Virus record (IMG/VR): IMGVR_UViG_3300037191_002219
Location: 1-48,606 of that record
Origin: a virus
Strand: one strand, 5' to 3'
DNA length: 48,606 nt
Below, in pieces: positions 25,396 to 34,534 of the stretch (position 1 is the stretch's first letter; each line of letters starts with the position of its first letter). The notes beneath the pieces are model-generated. The model worked only from the letters and a program-made list of their open reading frames with translations, did no database searches and was not told where the DNA came from. Both the position numbers and the translations under genes were made by a program.

Positions 25396-26544
25396 TTAAG
25401 TATTTAAAAGTTGGGAAATATTAATAGTGTGTCTTTCTATTTCACCATGATCTTTATGAATAACTAGGGCTTTACTGTCTTGACCGGATCTATACCCATG
25501 TGCATAGGCATAGTTATCTTTAGCTGCTAGTGTTCTAAAAGATTCTACTTTACATCCTGAGTACTCTTTAAGAGTATCATGATGAATATGTCCAGTAAGC
25601 CAATACCTAAATATTGATTCACCCCACTCTTTAGGTTTATCACTTGCCATTACTAAAGGCAACTTATCTGCTTTACACGTATGTCCATGATGCACTCCAA
25701 AAAAACATTTGCCGTGTTGAAAATACTGGAATACAGAACTAGTGCACTCAATGGTAATCCTAGGCTCATCTGCAAACATATGCTTTAGGGCAGCTTGTAA
25801 AAACATAGCACCTGTATCATCATGATTACCAATAATAGTAATAACTTTTACTTTTTCATGATGTTCAAGGGCAGATTTAATCATTTGGATCATTATCTTA
25901 ATACCTGTATCTACCATCATTAGGTAATTACCGTCAGTATCTAATACGTGCTTACTTCTTTCTGTAACGCCTGCAGTGTTGTCTCTATGGAAGTAGTCCC
26001 CTAAGTTAACAATTACTGCTTCTTTACAGTGAGGGGTTGTTTTAACTAGCCTGTCAAACACTCCACAGAATACTTCTTGAGCAGCCACTAGGTCCCAATC
26101 ATCTCCTGACTCGTCTCTGTATGCTCCCATACCTACATGGGGATCCCCTAAAGGGTAGATCGCAAGTAGATCTTCGGAAGAAATAGTTTGCAAAAAATCT
26201 GTTTTTTTGAATTTAGGTAATTGTTCCACGTACATTTCAACAAGTTCTTTGATGGTGTTCATCATAACTTCTTTTTCTACGTGTGTTTTAACCCACTGCA
26301 ACTTTACATTGCCTTCTTCATCATACAGAGTAGAGGAACCTTTAAGTACTTCGCCTATGCTTACTAAATTACCAGAATCTAAAGGTAAAACTCCTTTTTG
26401 TCTTAGCTTTTCAATTCTTTTTATTACCCTTCCGGGTCGTGCACAGTATGTTGGGTATCGGCTTTTTATTGCATTGACTATTTTAGGTACGTCTAAAAGA
26501 AATTCTTTGCATAAAGCAGCCATAACATTATCGGTTATTTTCAT
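25396..26544 (-). CDS. Calcineurin-like metallophosphoesterase
   Basis: The 382-aa protein has a basic, helical N-terminal part (about 1-60) that could be a winged-helix-like or DNA-binding region. A metallophosphoesterase domain follows: D134-P-H136 in L-G-D-P-H-V-G, V-N-L-G-D-Y-F-H-R-D, I-I-G-N-H-D-D-T-G, G-V-H-H-G-H and L-T-G-H-I-H. All metal ligands of the family are present. Phage members include DNA nucleases of the SbcD/Mre11 type and cyclic-nucleotide phosphodiesterases. Its place between helicase and SSB favours DNA processing. Hairpins lie just upstream (26570-26612) and downstream. Confidence 0.88.
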   Translation of the reverse strand: MKITDNVMAALCKEFLLDVPKIVNAIKSRYPTYCARPGRVIKRIEKLRQKGVLPLDSGNLVSIGEVLKGSSTLYDEEGNVKLQWVKTHVEKEVMMNTIKELVEMYVEQLPKFKKTDFLQTISSEDLLAIYPLGDPHVGMGAYRDESGDDWDLVAAQEVFCGVFDRLVKTTPHCKEAVIVNLGDYFHRDNTAGVTERSKHVLDTDGNYLMMVDTGIKIMIQMIKSALEHHEKVKVITIIGNHDDTGAMFLQAALKHMFADEPRITIECTSSVFQYFQHGKCFFGVHHGHTCKADKLPLVMASDKPKEWGESIFRYWLTGHIHHDTLKEYSGCKVESFRTLAAKDNYAYAHGYRSGQDSKALVIHKDHGEIERHTINISQLLNT

Positions 26545-26569
26545 ATATTAGTATTAGGCTCTTATTTAA

Positions 26570-26612
26570 TTAGCTAGGGTACGTTGTAAATATATTACAA
26601 GCACCTAGCTAA
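26570..26612 (-). terminator. Long two-part intergenic hairpin
   Basis: The outer stem TTAGCTAGG (26570-26578) pairs with CCTAGCTAA (26604-26612), 9 bp. An inner stem TTGTAA (26584-26589) with TTACAA (26595-26600) has a 5-base loop, and unequal internal loops lie between. It fills the 81-bp gap after the SSB gene and before the phosphoesterase. There is no strong U-tract, so RNA processing, attenuation or 3'-end protection of the SSB message is more likely than simple termination. Confidence 0.5.
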
Positions 26613-26625
26613 AAGTTTAAATTAA

Positions 26626-27294
26626 CTATTGCTTACCAAATAATGGTCGTTTTGCGGTAGTTTTTGGAGCTGCTGCGGTACTTGGAGTTGAATTTCCACC
26701 AGAAGACTTAGAACTAATCCAAGTTTTAATATCTTCTTCTGTTAACCCATCTTTGTAGGTAACGTTAGACGCATACTTTTCTTCGTCTAAAGCCAAACGT
26801 TTACCGATATCTTCTCCTGACTCTGCTTCTGCTGCTGTGGCACCATCCTCTCGATAAAATGCTTTAATAGACTTACGTTCTTGGATATTGTTATCCCAAA
26901 GAGAGTATTCCATCTGAACACGCATTTTGATAGAAAGGTCTGACAGCTCTGGAATAATTTCCATCTCCATTAGTTTTTTATCTTTTCCTACAGGAAATTC
27001 TGCGCTTTCTGTTTCAAGCACTTGACCATCATCCATACCTGCAAGGATACATAAACGGTTAAGTAAATTTTGAGTAATAGTGTTTATATTACCATCTTTG
27101 TTAACTAGGATAGGCCCGTAAATTGTTTGGTCCATACCACCACTAGATACATTAAAATTAAGCTGATGAGCTTTATTTTTTGTTTCTGCTACTTGTACGT
27201 AGTTAATTACGCAGTCATAAATAGCTGACTTGTTAATTAGACCATTGCCACCATCTTTAATAGCGTCTTGACTTTTTGATACTGAAAATTTCAT
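26626..27294 (-). CDS. N4-type single-stranded DNA-binding protein
   Basis: The 222-aa protein starts after AGGAAACATTATA. Residues 1-190 are mixed beta and charged, with no OB-type signature obvious by eye. The tail (about 195-222) is a flexible Ser/Gly/Thr/Pro/Ala linker ending in T-A-K-R-P-L-F-G-K-Q, a basic-aromatic end rather than the acidic tail of bacterial SSB. Size, tail and its place in the replication cluster match N4 gp45, which is needed for replication and also activates late transcription by host sigma70 polymerase. The family was judged by general resemblance, not by alignment. Confidence 0.75.
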   Translation of the reverse strand: MKFSVSKSQDAIKDGGNGLINKSAIYDCVINYVQVAETKNKAHQLNFNVSSGGMDQTIYGPILVNKDGNINTITQNLLNRLCILAGMDDGQVLETESAEFPVGKDKKLMEMEIIPELSDLSIKMRVQMEYSLWDNNIQERKSIKAFYREDGATAAEAESGEDIGKRLALDEEKYASNVTYKDGLTEEDIKTWISSKSSGGNSTPSTAAAPKTTAKRPLFGKQ

Positions 27295-27358
27295 TATAAT
27301 GTTTCCTAATATTGAATAAAAATTGATTTAAAGGCACATAGAGTATGCACCAATAGGT

Positions 27359-28021
27359 TTATAGTTGGTAATTACCAACATTACTTGCGTTTCCTGATAA
27401 TTTGTTAATATGCTCTTGAAGATTAAAATCATCAATAGGCATACTATCAGGTAGATCTTCTAGCAGTGAACGAGCTGGAAGTTTTGTAGATTTAAAGTGT
27501 ATTACTCGCTTATTGCTTTTAAGCTCGATAAATATACCTTCGTCTACTTCTGCTAAAAATCCCCCTCTTTTTGCAAAACTACCTTTACCTACTAAGTTAT
27601 ACTTAGCTGTTTCAGAATCATACAACGCGTGAGAGATTAGTACTACGTTCATACTGCTGGCTACTAGAGATTCTTCTATAAAAGAAGTAAATTTAGTTAT
27701 TTCTTTATCTAGTTCACTGTAGATAACAAAACCTTTATACTTTTCATTACAGTTAGTGTGAATAGTATCAAAAATTTTAGAAACAGAATCAAATACTACG
27801 GTATCTGGGTATTTTTCAAATTTTTGGTTAAAAGTTTCTATTTTTTCTATAGTTAGATCGATTAGTTCTTGAATACTATCAAATGCAGGAACTAGTACAT
27901 GAGGTACAGGAAATGGGTATTTTTTACCATCATGACTTACTACCAGAGAGTTTGCTAGGTCTTTGGTTAGAGTAGTTTTGCCTCCGTTTGCTTCTGCAGA
28001 TATTAAAATTTTTACTGACAT
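27359..28021 (-). CDS. RecA/Sak4-like P-loop ATPase
   Basis: The 220-aa protein starts after CCAAGGAGC. It opens with I-L-I-S-A-E-A-N-G-G-K-T-T-L, a P-loop of the A-x-x-G-G-K-T-T type seen in phage Sak4/AAA_24 proteins, and has Walker B D-T-V-V-F-D-S-V-S-K-I. Then L-I-S-H-A-L-Y-D looks like the sensor of RecA-fold ATPases. Sak4-like proteins anneal or exchange strands with an SSB partner, and the SSB gene is directly downstream. The last codons contain a 16-base perfect palindrome (27364-27379). Confidence 0.8.
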   Translation of the reverse strand: MSVKILISAEANGGKTTLTKDLANSLVVSHDGKKYPFPVPHVLVPAFDSIQELIDLTIEKIETFNQKFEKYPDTVVFDSVSKIFDTIHTNCNEKYKGFVIYSELDKEITKFTSFIEESLVASSMNVVLISHALYDSETAKYNLVGKGSFAKRGGFLAEVDEGIFIELKSNKRVIHFKSTKLPARSLLEDLPDSMPIDDFNLQEHINKLSGNASNVGNYQL

Positions 28022-28269
28022 TTTTGCTCCTTGGTTATTGTGTTTATATTATTAGTAGTTTCAATCCATACATGGGCACCACAAGAAAGTGGCTTATCTG
28101 GACTGTAAATTACTTTAGCTGCTACTTTTCCGCTAGAATCTAGTATTTCTACCGAACTAGCGTAATCGTTAGAGTTGTAACTTTTACAAGTTATAACAGG
28201 ATTAGTAAAATTATGTTTACGATTATGTTTAATTACATGCTGATTTACATGAATTATAGTTTTTTTCAT
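28012..28269 (-). CDS. Small conserved phage protein, 85 aa
   Basis: It overlaps the ATPase start by 10 bp. It begins I-I-H-V-N-Q-H-V-I-K-H-N-R-K and ends with V-I-Y-S-P-D-K-P-L-S-C-G-A-H-V-W-I-E-T. I recognise this as a small beta-rich protein common in tailed phages but of unknown function. Its coupling to the ATPase and nuclease suggests a role in the replication and recombination operon. The ribosome site is weak. Confidence 0.7.
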   Translation of the reverse strand: MKKTIIHVNQHVIKHNRKHNFTNPVITCKSYNSNDYASSVEILDSSGKVAAKVIYSPDKPLSCGAHVWIETTNNINTITKEQKCQ

Positions 28270-28271
28270 AA

Positions 28272-29081
28272 TTAAGTCTTATTAAACGTTACTGGTTTTG
28301 GTTTTACTTTTAATCTCATATCTTGCGCTAATAAATGGCGCAATTGGGGATTATCTTTCCATGCAGTTACAGACTCTGCTATTAGTTTTAGACAAGATTC
28401 TATCAGGTCTAGCCCACTTTGTGTAACTTGTTCTGTTACTACGGTACACGTTGAAGGGTAGTTTTTTAAAGGCTTACCTGTTTTTTCACTTATTCTTCCC
28501 GTCTCACTTGTAGTAATAAATACAAGATCTAGGTAGTCTATAGTAATACCTTTTTGTTTAAGAACCCAAGCGTAAACCATTTGCTGAAACCAATAAGAAC
28601 GAGAAAACTTAGTAGGAGGACTTTTAGCACTAGTTGTTTTCCAGTCTTTTATTCTTCCTTTGTAGTATCTAGCGTCAAGAGAGCCTCCTGCTCCTACTCC
28701 AGGAAGTATCTCATGAAAGATGAACTCTTCTACTACATCAGGCATATTGGCTTCTACGTAAGGTAGCGCTGCGTGTATCATGGATTCATATTGACTATTT
28801 ATAAAGGTATTGTCTACTTCGGGGTGGTTGATTGAATTGATATACGCTTGTAGTATATCCCATTTAACTTCTCCTTCTGTAACAAACATTTCAATACCTG
28901 CGTGTACTATAGTACCAAGGTTTGTTGCAGTGTTGCCTGTAAATCCTTTTTCTCCTAATAGATTTTCGTGGTACCACTGAGATGTGTTATCAAAAAACCT
29001 ACTAACTTGTGAAGCACTTATTCTAAATGCCCCATTTGTAATATCTTTACCTTCATTATATGAAAAATAATCTTTTTGCAT
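28272..29081 (-). CDS. PD-(D/E)XK (RecB/Cas4-like) nuclease
   Basis: The 269-aa nuclease shows the PD-(D/E)XK core. An early S-x-S-Q-V-S-R-F motif is followed by the G-T-I-V-H helix (56-60). Then come D136 in G-S-L-D-A-R-Y and D146-W-K148-T, which are the D ... D-x-K catalytic set, and a downstream Q-Q-M-V-Y-A-W (QxxxY) motif. This architecture is typical of phage exonucleases that resect or degrade DNA. It lies beside the Sak4-like ATPase and SSB, a common phage recombination trio. Ribosome site: AAGGAAAAATATT. No Fe-S cysteine cluster as in Cas4 is evident. Confidence 0.88.
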   Translation of the reverse strand: MQKDYFSYNEGKDITNGAFRISASQVSRFFDNTSQWYHENLLGEKGFTGNTATNLGTIVHAGIEMFVTEGEVKWDILQAYINSINHPEVDNTFINSQYESMIHAALPYVEANMPDVVEEFIFHEILPGVGAGGSLDARYYKGRIKDWKTTSAKSPPTKFSRSYWFQQMVYAWVLKQKGITIDYLDLVFITTSETGRISEKTGKPLKNYPSTCTVVTEQVTQSGLDLIESCLKLIAESVTAWKDNPQLRHLLAQDMRLKVKPKPVTFNKT

Positions 29082-29092
29082 AATATTTTTCC

Positions 29093-29305
29093 TTATAGTA
29101 TGTGTTCGGGGTACATATTTTCTATATCTTTTACTGAATTAAAAGAACCTATTAGAGATACTCTTAAAGCAAAAAACTTTCCGTCATAGCACCTATCAGG
29201 CACACTCATTGAAATTTCTTGGTTGTCTAAATAGAACATTCTTGTGTATTGTTTTTTATGCACTACTAATAATTTATCTTTATTTGTCAAAAAAGCTTTA
29301 TACAT
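29093..29305 (-). CDS. Tagged small protein, 70 aa
   Basis: I do not recognise it. It is basic with beta-strand character (L-L-V-V-H-K-K, F-A-L-R-V-S-L-I) and ends in D-I-E-N-M-Y-P-E-H-I-L, one of nine proteins here with this type of C-terminus. The leader AAGGAAAATACT before ATG resembles that of the polymerase gene. Its own stop TAA runs into the next gene's Shine-Dalgarno (TATAAGGAA). Confidence 0.7.
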   Translation of the reverse strand: MYKAFLTNKDKLLVVHKKQYTRMFYLDNQEISMSVPDRCYDGKFFALRVSLIGSFNSVKDIENMYPEHIL

Positions 29306-29315
29306 AGTATTTTCC

Positions 29316-29684
29316 TTATATTGTGTATTCAGGCCAATCTTCGTAAATACTTTTAGTAGAAGTATATACTCCTAAAAAAGTATATTCTTCAGGATTAAAC
29401 TTTACAGGAATACTACTTTGTCCTAGAATACGTACATCTTGGTTACCATTATCCCCTTTCTTGTGATTTGTGTAAATATTATTTGACATAGGATCAAGAT
29501 ATACAAAGTATACTCCGTTAGAAGTGTCAGGTTTTTCCAGTAAAGGAAGTATTACATCTTCGGCAGTATTAATTTTTAAGAGTTCCATAATTTTGTTAAA
29601 ATTTAAAGTATACTTATTTATAGTAAAAGAACCTTTAGATGTACTTAATATGGTTATATTGTTAGCTAGTTGTACGTAGTGCAT
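29316..29684 (-). CDS. Tagged protein, possible rIIB-like N-terminal domain, 122 aa
   Basis: It follows the rIIA-like gene with a 23-bp overlap. The opening (N-N-I-T-I-L-S, S-F-T-I-N-K, N-F-N-K-I-M-E-L-L-K) weakly resembles the N-terminal part of phage rIIB-like proteins, which normally sit next to rIIA; the rest does not. It ends in Y-E-D-W-P-E-Y-T-I, a variant of the shared C-terminal signature with Trp and a final Ile. The rIIB idea is an inference from position and a short resemblance. Confidence 0.55.
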   Translation of the reverse strand: MHYVQLANNITILSTSKGSFTINKYTLNFNKIMELLKINTAEDVILPLLEKPDTSNGVYFVYLDPMSNNIYTNHKKGDNGNQDVRILGQSSIPVKFNPEEYTFLGVYTSTKSIYEDWPEYTI

Positions 29685-31743
29685 TTTTTTCCTCTAAAGC
29701 AGATATACCTGCTACAAAATATTGTGGTAAATCTACTGGAAAATAGGATAGGGTCAATAGTCTTATAGTATAAGAAAAGTCTCGCTCTATTACATCTAAG
29801 TCTACGTCTTTTGTAGGAGTATAAGAATAAAAAGCAGCTCCCATACTTTTAAGCAGGTTTCTACGAGATATATCTGGTATAAAATCTTTAGTAGTATTAA
29901 ACTTTTTATAACTAGTGATTTCACTATAGTAATCCTGTATTACTTTAGGGTATAAAGATAAAGAATCATAAGATATCCTCTCTTTACTAAAGCTAGGGAT
30001 TTTAACTTCTAGAGGAATTTTAAATTTAGATTCCTTAACTCTATCAAGTATAAATTGCTCAAGATCTACCCAGTTATCTAAACTATCTGCAATGTGTTGG
30101 TATTTTTTTGGTACACCTTTAATAACTGGCATTATTCTTATTTTTTTTAATAATTCATAAACATCTATAAAATCAGACAAATTTAAAGTAGGGTGATTTA
30201 TCGTAACTGTTGTGTTTTTTAATTTTACGTATAAATATGTGTGAGCTTGAGCAGTATTTTCACTTATTTTTGTGCTTTTACCAAAAGTATGGGTATGCTT
30301 GTTTATATCACTAGCGTAAAGACCTTCTCTGGAGGTGTTTATGTTGTTATTACCTAAGAGCTCTGAAGTAGAATATTTTTCCACTAGTTTTGAAGCTAGT
30401 ACGTAAGTAATACCCATAGCTTTGGTAACTTTTTCTACTTCTTTTAGAAAATCTTCAATTTCTACTCCATCCTGTCTAGACCAAACTACAGCAGTTTTGT
30501 TTTCATATTCTTTACTTAGGACTGTTTTAAATTTAGTCTTTAAATCTATTACTACATGACTAGTATTTAGTAAATCTCTAACCCTTAAAGAAGTATTTTC
30601 GTATAAACTAACTATATTTTTTCTATAGTTGTATTTTTGTGCTAAGTTTATTTTGTTATTGGTAAGTATAGCAAATTCTTTGGTTTGACGCGCACTATGA
30701 CTATGTGATGAAAAAATCATTGAAGTTAAGTACTTTGAGTAGAATGCTTTTGGGTCTATTAGATCGCGTATCTCATCTGGGGCATTCGCTATTACCTTAT
30801 TAGCTATTTTATTTACTTCTTTGTCATTAGTACCTTCAGAAATACTCATTATAGCTAAATGTATATACTCTTCTTTAATCTCTAAAAATCTATTATTTAT
30901 ATACAAAATAGTTTCTTTAGTTAAAGATAATGACTCTCTTCCGGGATTGAAAGAAACAGCTCCTGCAGGAGCCTTGATAATTAAATTTCTAAAGCCACAG
31001 TTTTTTATTTTTGAGTCTTCTGGTATAGCGTAAGCAATTTGAGACATAACTACATAATTTGCAGTTTCGTATACTTTACAGTTAGTTTTAATAAACCATT
31101 CATCAGAAATATGCTCTGTAGTATCTAGTTCTATGTTTAAGTCTATATTAAGAATAGGCTTATGGTCAAAATACTTATACAGATTCTGGGCTTTTATTTG
31201 GTAGTGGTGTACATCTTCAATATCTACAGCTACTAATAATTTTAATCCGTTAGGTTCTGTAGTTTTTTGTTCTCCTAAAGATATTGTAACAGGTACACCA
31301 TTTTGTACACTGATAGCATAAGAATACATTACACCTTCATAGTAAGAATCAACAGAAAACCCACTAGCCACTGCCAGACCAGCCATACGTCCAATACCAA
31401 AAGTTCCATTCAGCTCATTAGAGTTTCTTTTAGTAGAAGAGCCTAAAGTACTAAATAATCCTACTATACTGTCAGGATGTAGTCCTGTGCCATAATCTCG
31501 TACAGAAAAATAAAGTTCTTCTGCTACAGGAATGTGTACATTATACTTAGGCTCTTTTTTTGCAACTATGCATGCGTCACAAGCATTTGTAGACCATTCA
31601 CGTATAACGGCTAAAGTAGGGTCGTTATATACTTTTGAAGTAAGCATTTGAAACATTGATTCATTAATTTCAATATTAAAACCGGTACTAACTGCACCTT
31701 TACTTACTTCTTGTACATTACTTTTATGTTTTTCTTGTATCAT
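29662..31743 (-). CDS. rIIA: rIIA-like GHKL ATPase
   Basis: The 693-aa protein has a GHKL (Hsp90/MutL/gyrase B-type) ATP-binding domain at the N-terminus: R-E-W-S-T-N-A-C-D-A (the N-box with E/N), V-R-D-Y-G-T-G-L (the D-x-G-x-G box), and L-G-S-S-T-K-R-N then F-G-I-G-R-M-A-G-L-A (the G-x-G lid). This matches rIIA-like proteins found in T4 and N4-like phages. T4 rIIA/rIIB are membrane-associated and counter the lambda Rex exclusion system; their role in N4-like phages is unclear. No rIIB of full length follows; a tagged 122-aa protein takes that place. Start: TATAGGAAAAAGTAATG. Confidence 0.85.
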   Translation of the reverse strand: MIQEKHKSNVQEVSKGAVSTGFNIEINESMFQMLTSKVYNDPTLAVIREWSTNACDACIVAKKEPKYNVHIPVAEELYFSVRDYGTGLHPDSIVGLFSTLGSSTKRNSNELNGTFGIGRMAGLAVASGFSVDSYYEGVMYSYAISVQNGVPVTISLGEQKTTEPNGLKLLVAVDIEDVHHYQIKAQNLYKYFDHKPILNIDLNIELDTTEHISDEWFIKTNCKVYETANYVVMSQIAYAIPEDSKIKNCGFRNLIIKAPAGAVSFNPGRESLSLTKETILYINNRFLEIKEEYIHLAIMSISEGTNDKEVNKIANKVIANAPDEIRDLIDPKAFYSKYLTSMIFSSHSHSARQTKEFAILTNNKINLAQKYNYRKNIVSLYENTSLRVRDLLNTSHVVIDLKTKFKTVLSKEYENKTAVVWSRQDGVEIEDFLKEVEKVTKAMGITYVLASKLVEKYSTSELLGNNNINTSREGLYASDINKHTHTFGKSTKISENTAQAHTYLYVKLKNTTVTINHPTLNLSDFIDVYELLKKIRIMPVIKGVPKKYQHIADSLDNWVDLEQFILDRVKESKFKIPLEVKIPSFSKERISYDSLSLYPKVIQDYYSEITSYKKFNTTKDFIPDISRRNLLKSMGAAFYSYTPTKDVDLDVIERDFSYTIRLLTLSYFPVDLPQYFVAGISALEEKNALRTTS

Positions 31744-31759
31744 TACTTTTTCCTATAGT

Positions 31760-32020
31760 TTAAAGTATCCCTGTACCAAATCGGCCTCCAAGGGTTTTTT
31801 GGATAATAGAAGCTTCATTTTGGGTAATGACTTTTATTTCTATGGCGTCTTCACTAAGCTCTTCTTCCTCAAATCCTTCGTTAGTACCAAAATCTCCACC
31901 TTGGTCTATACATCTTTGTCTAATTTGTTCAGCTTCTTTGAGCGTATTCACGATTCGGAACTCTTCGCAGTTAAATTCATCTACCCAGTCAGTAGACATA
32001 ATAAGTATATACTTATTCAT
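31760..32020 (-). CDS. Small acidic unknown protein, 86 aa
   Basis: It begins with a hydrophobic strand (Y-I-L-I-M-S-T), then a helix, then a very acidic patch (E-G-F-E-E-E-E-L-S-E-D). It ends in R-F-G-T-G-I-L, which lacks the P-E of the shared signature. The leader AAAGGAAATACT before ATG is of the same type as the polymerase gene. It sits between primase and rIIA; no function can be named. Confidence 0.6.
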   Translation of the reverse strand: MNKYILIMSTDWVDEFNCEEFRIVNTLKEAEQIRQRCIDQGGDFGTNEGFEEEELSEDAIEIKVITQNEASIIQKTLGGRFGTGIL

Positions 32021-32039
32021 AGTATTTCCTTTTTAGTAT

Positions 32040-34301
32040 TTAAAACAAACGTTTACCTTGATCTCTTAATTTATCTAGGCGTTCTTCTGCCATTGGATTT
32101 TCCCAATACTCATTAACATCTTCTAAAAGTTGTAGCACTTGTTCTGAGGAAGCACCTAGGTCTTGAGCATGTCTCATCATACGATACATAGAACGGGAAC
32201 CTTCTCCATAATTAGCCTCAAAAGCATACTCAAACGTAGTTGTAGGGTCATTAAGTTGCGCACGTTTTTGTCCTGTAGACATAACTTTACCTTGAGATTC
32301 TTTATCTGCAGACATATCTTTTGCGTACATTAGGTAATCACGAGTACTAATAGGATCAGCATCTAGATTTGTGTACATGCTACGACCAGCATAAGAGTAG
32401 AATATTTGGGCTTGAGGTAGTGGGTCTGCTTTTAGTCCTAAGTCTTCTGAAATTTTAAGATAAAAGTGCTTCCAAGAAATAGAATCTAGATATACTTCAG
32501 AATCTAGTTCAAGTAGTACTCTAAACTTAAACTCATTATCATTGTCACTAGTTAACGCAATGTGGTGATTTACATCACCTAGCATCATGTGAGCTTCTTC
32601 AGCTGATAAAGGCGAGCTATCTATATCTAGTACAATCCATTTAGTGCCTGATTCTAAGTTTTCTTTTCTTCTTACACCATCTTTAAACCTAAACGGTGAA
32701 AAAGCGTAGTCCTGCTCAAGCATTTGCACTAGATCAGCAAACGTAGTATCTGCAGTCTCAAAACCGTAGTTAGCTGTTGAGGCTATATCATGTTTGGCTT
32801 GACGTATTGCATCTTTATTTTTAGCTTCTACTGCTTTGTTAAGGGATGTACAGTCAATTTCTTTGTATGTAACATTAATAACATCTGTTTTAATAATAGG
32901 CTCGTAATGAATTGCAGAACCATCATTAATAATAGAATAAACGGAATTTCTATCATAGCCAGCACATAACGCTACTATCTCTTTAAGCTTGTTTTTAGAC
33001 ACATTAATCATAAAACCTTGTTTTTTAAGGTCATGAGTACTAATCTCAGAACCTCCATCTACTAAAGTTTTTGTATGAAAAAAGTCAACTAGTAACTCAT
33101 GTGCGGACTTATTTAAGTCTCGTTCAAATTGTTCCATGTCTTTATCTAAAACTTCACAGAAACGGATAGCTTCAATAAATACTTCAGAAGTAATTTCATC
33201 TTCTTTATTCATTACGGTAAAAGCACCTGCTAGTTTTAGGGCTTTCCATTGCAAATGCCTACGAATTAACACGTAAGTGGATTCTTGGTTAGGTAGAAGG
33301 TCTGCTACATCATTGTTGTAACGTTTGTATGTTTTGTACAAGCGTTCAACATCTTTTGATACAGAAATAGGAACACCCAGCTTACTTATATGGTATTTAG
33401 CTATAGCTTGCGTTTCTACGTCCATAGCCACTCTAGCCTGTTTTGACTTAGCTTCAATAGCTTCTTCGTAAGCCCAAAATTCTTCTAAAGTAGCAAATAC
33501 TTCTTCTTCAATTTTATCTGGGGCGTAACAAAACCAGCTACGACGAGCAAGTTTAGACATAAAAGCTATATTAAATTTTTTCTTTGTTGCTTCATCATAT
33601 AATATATGACCGGGAGAGCCTACAAATAAAGCAGATACAGGTTGGCCTGTAATTACTTTAGAACGAAATTCTGCTGATTTTGTATACTTAATTTCTTTAT
33701 CACCAGTGTCATAAATTTCTGATAAAGTTTTAATATTTTCAACCATATCTTGATTGTACGCTAGCTCATCGCTAAATTCACCTGTGTACATAAAACCTGC
33801 ACCTACGCCAATATCCCCGATATCATTAATATGCTGTATAAGTCCGGGACCTGTGGTAGGCATAATGTCTACAGGAGGCACGGCACGTAAGTATGCGCGG
33901 TAAATAGCTTCATCTTTAGGGTTAGGTAGTCCTTCTTCTTTAGCAGCTTCTATGGCCATAGAAATAGCTGCTTTAGAGGCTGCTTGTTCTAGTAAGTCAT
34001 AACCTCCTTTAAAACATTTACGTGCTGCTTTTACTGATGAGTCTTTACCTGCACCCGAGCCTGCCAGTGAGAAGGAGATGGCATTAATTGGTACTTCTGT
34101 ATGATCATCCCACAATTTAATATTACGCCTGAACTGGCTTGAGAACGCTGTTAATTGGGCTACTGCTATTACTGCTTTCATTTTTGGGTCTACAGTAGGG
34201 AAACTAATAGCTTCCATGATATTTTTTAAGTATACATTTTTTTCCCCGTTAAAAGCTCCTGAGTTTTTTAAAAGTTCTTTAGTTTGTACAAGCATACTCA
34301 T
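32040..34301 (-). CDS. Primase-type protein with P-loop (N4 gp43-like)
   Basis: The 753-aa protein has an N-terminal P-loop domain with Walker A G-S-G-A-G-K-D-S at 81-88, followed by a long region resembling DUF3987-like phage helicase/primase proteins (F-M-Y-T-G-E-F-S-D-E-L). The C-terminal third carries a primase-like core: W-I-V-L-D-I-D-S-S (acidic D-x-D metal site), T-S-D-N-D-N-E-F-K-F-R-V-L-L-E-L-D, and D-P-L-P-Q-A-Q-I-F-Y-S-Y-A-G-R. These fit an archaeo-eukaryotic primase (PrimPol-like) fold. It probably primes or co-drives phage DNA replication. Its ATG overlaps the upstream tagged gene's stop (ATGA). The detailed domain call was made by eye. Confidence 0.72.
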   Translation of the reverse strand: MSMLVQTKELLKNSGAFNGEKNVYLKNIMEAISFPTVDPKMKAVIAVAQLTAFSSQFRRNIKLWDDHTEVPINAISFSLAGSGAGKDSSVKAARKCFKGGYDLLEQAASKAAISMAIEAAKEEGLPNPKDEAIYRAYLRAVPPVDIMPTTGPGLIQHINDIGDIGVGAGFMYTGEFSDELAYNQDMVENIKTLSEIYDTGDKEIKYTKSAEFRSKVITGQPVSALFVGSPGHILYDEATKKKFNIAFMSKLARRSWFCYAPDKIEEEVFATLEEFWAYEEAIEAKSKQARVAMDVETQAIAKYHISKLGVPISVSKDVERLYKTYKRYNNDVADLLPNQESTYVLIRRHLQWKALKLAGAFTVMNKEDEITSEVFIEAIRFCEVLDKDMEQFERDLNKSAHELLVDFFHTKTLVDGGSEISTHDLKKQGFMINVSKNKLKEIVALCAGYDRNSVYSIINDGSAIHYEPIIKTDVINVTYKEIDCTSLNKAVEAKNKDAIRQAKHDIASTANYGFETADTTFADLVQMLEQDYAFSPFRFKDGVRRKENLESGTKWIVLDIDSSPLSAEEAHMMLGDVNHHIALTSDNDNEFKFRVLLELDSEVYLDSISWKHFYLKISEDLGLKADPLPQAQIFYSYAGRSMYTNLDADPISTRDYLMYAKDMSADKESQGKVMSTGQKRAQLNDPTTTFEYAFEANYGEGSRSMYRMMRHAQDLGASSEQVLQLLEDVNEYWENPMAEERLDKLRDQGKRLF

Positions 34302-34534
34302 AATGCATACTCCGGATAGTTTTGGTTGTTAGAAATAATTTGTTCATTGACTACGGTACACTGATCAGCGTGACGTGTAAAAGAACTATGTACGGTACCT
34401 GCTGGTCTTACGTGAATAGTATTAAGACCCCCTTTATGTAAGTGTATAACTTTACATAGCACAATAGCTCTTTGTTGATACGTAATAACAGTATCCCCTA
34501 CGCGTATAGGTTTTTTTAGCATATCCAGTATCAT
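34298..34534 (-). CDS. Tagged SH3/KOW-like mini-protein, array member 5
   Basis: I start it at the ATG at 34534, which overlaps the upstream stop as ATGA and gives 78 aa. The frame is open to 34588, but the extra residues lie in the previous gene and do not match the paralogs. Like its neighbours it opens with M-I-L-D-M-L-K-K-P-I-R-V-G-D-T-V, then alternating strands (V-L-C-K-V-I-H-L-H), fitting a small SH3/KOW-type beta barrel. The end is N-Q-N-Y-P-E-Y-A-L, and its stop overlaps the primase start. Confidence 0.8.
   Translation of the reverse strand: MILDMLKKPIRVGDTVITYQQRAIVLCKVIHLHKGGLNTIHVRPAGTVHSSFTRHADQCTVVNEQIISNNQNYPEYAL

Noticed and set aside
27364-27379. Perfect 16-base palindrome as an operator
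   Set aside because: It encodes in-frame residues at the end of the Sak4-like ATPase (N-V-G-N-Y-Q) and stands alone, so I treat it as probable coincidence.
31799-32116. Two overlapping + strand frames over the small acidic gene and primase end
   Set aside because: They are antisense to a gene set with good ribosome sites and consistent spacing, and have no ribosome site or known motif.
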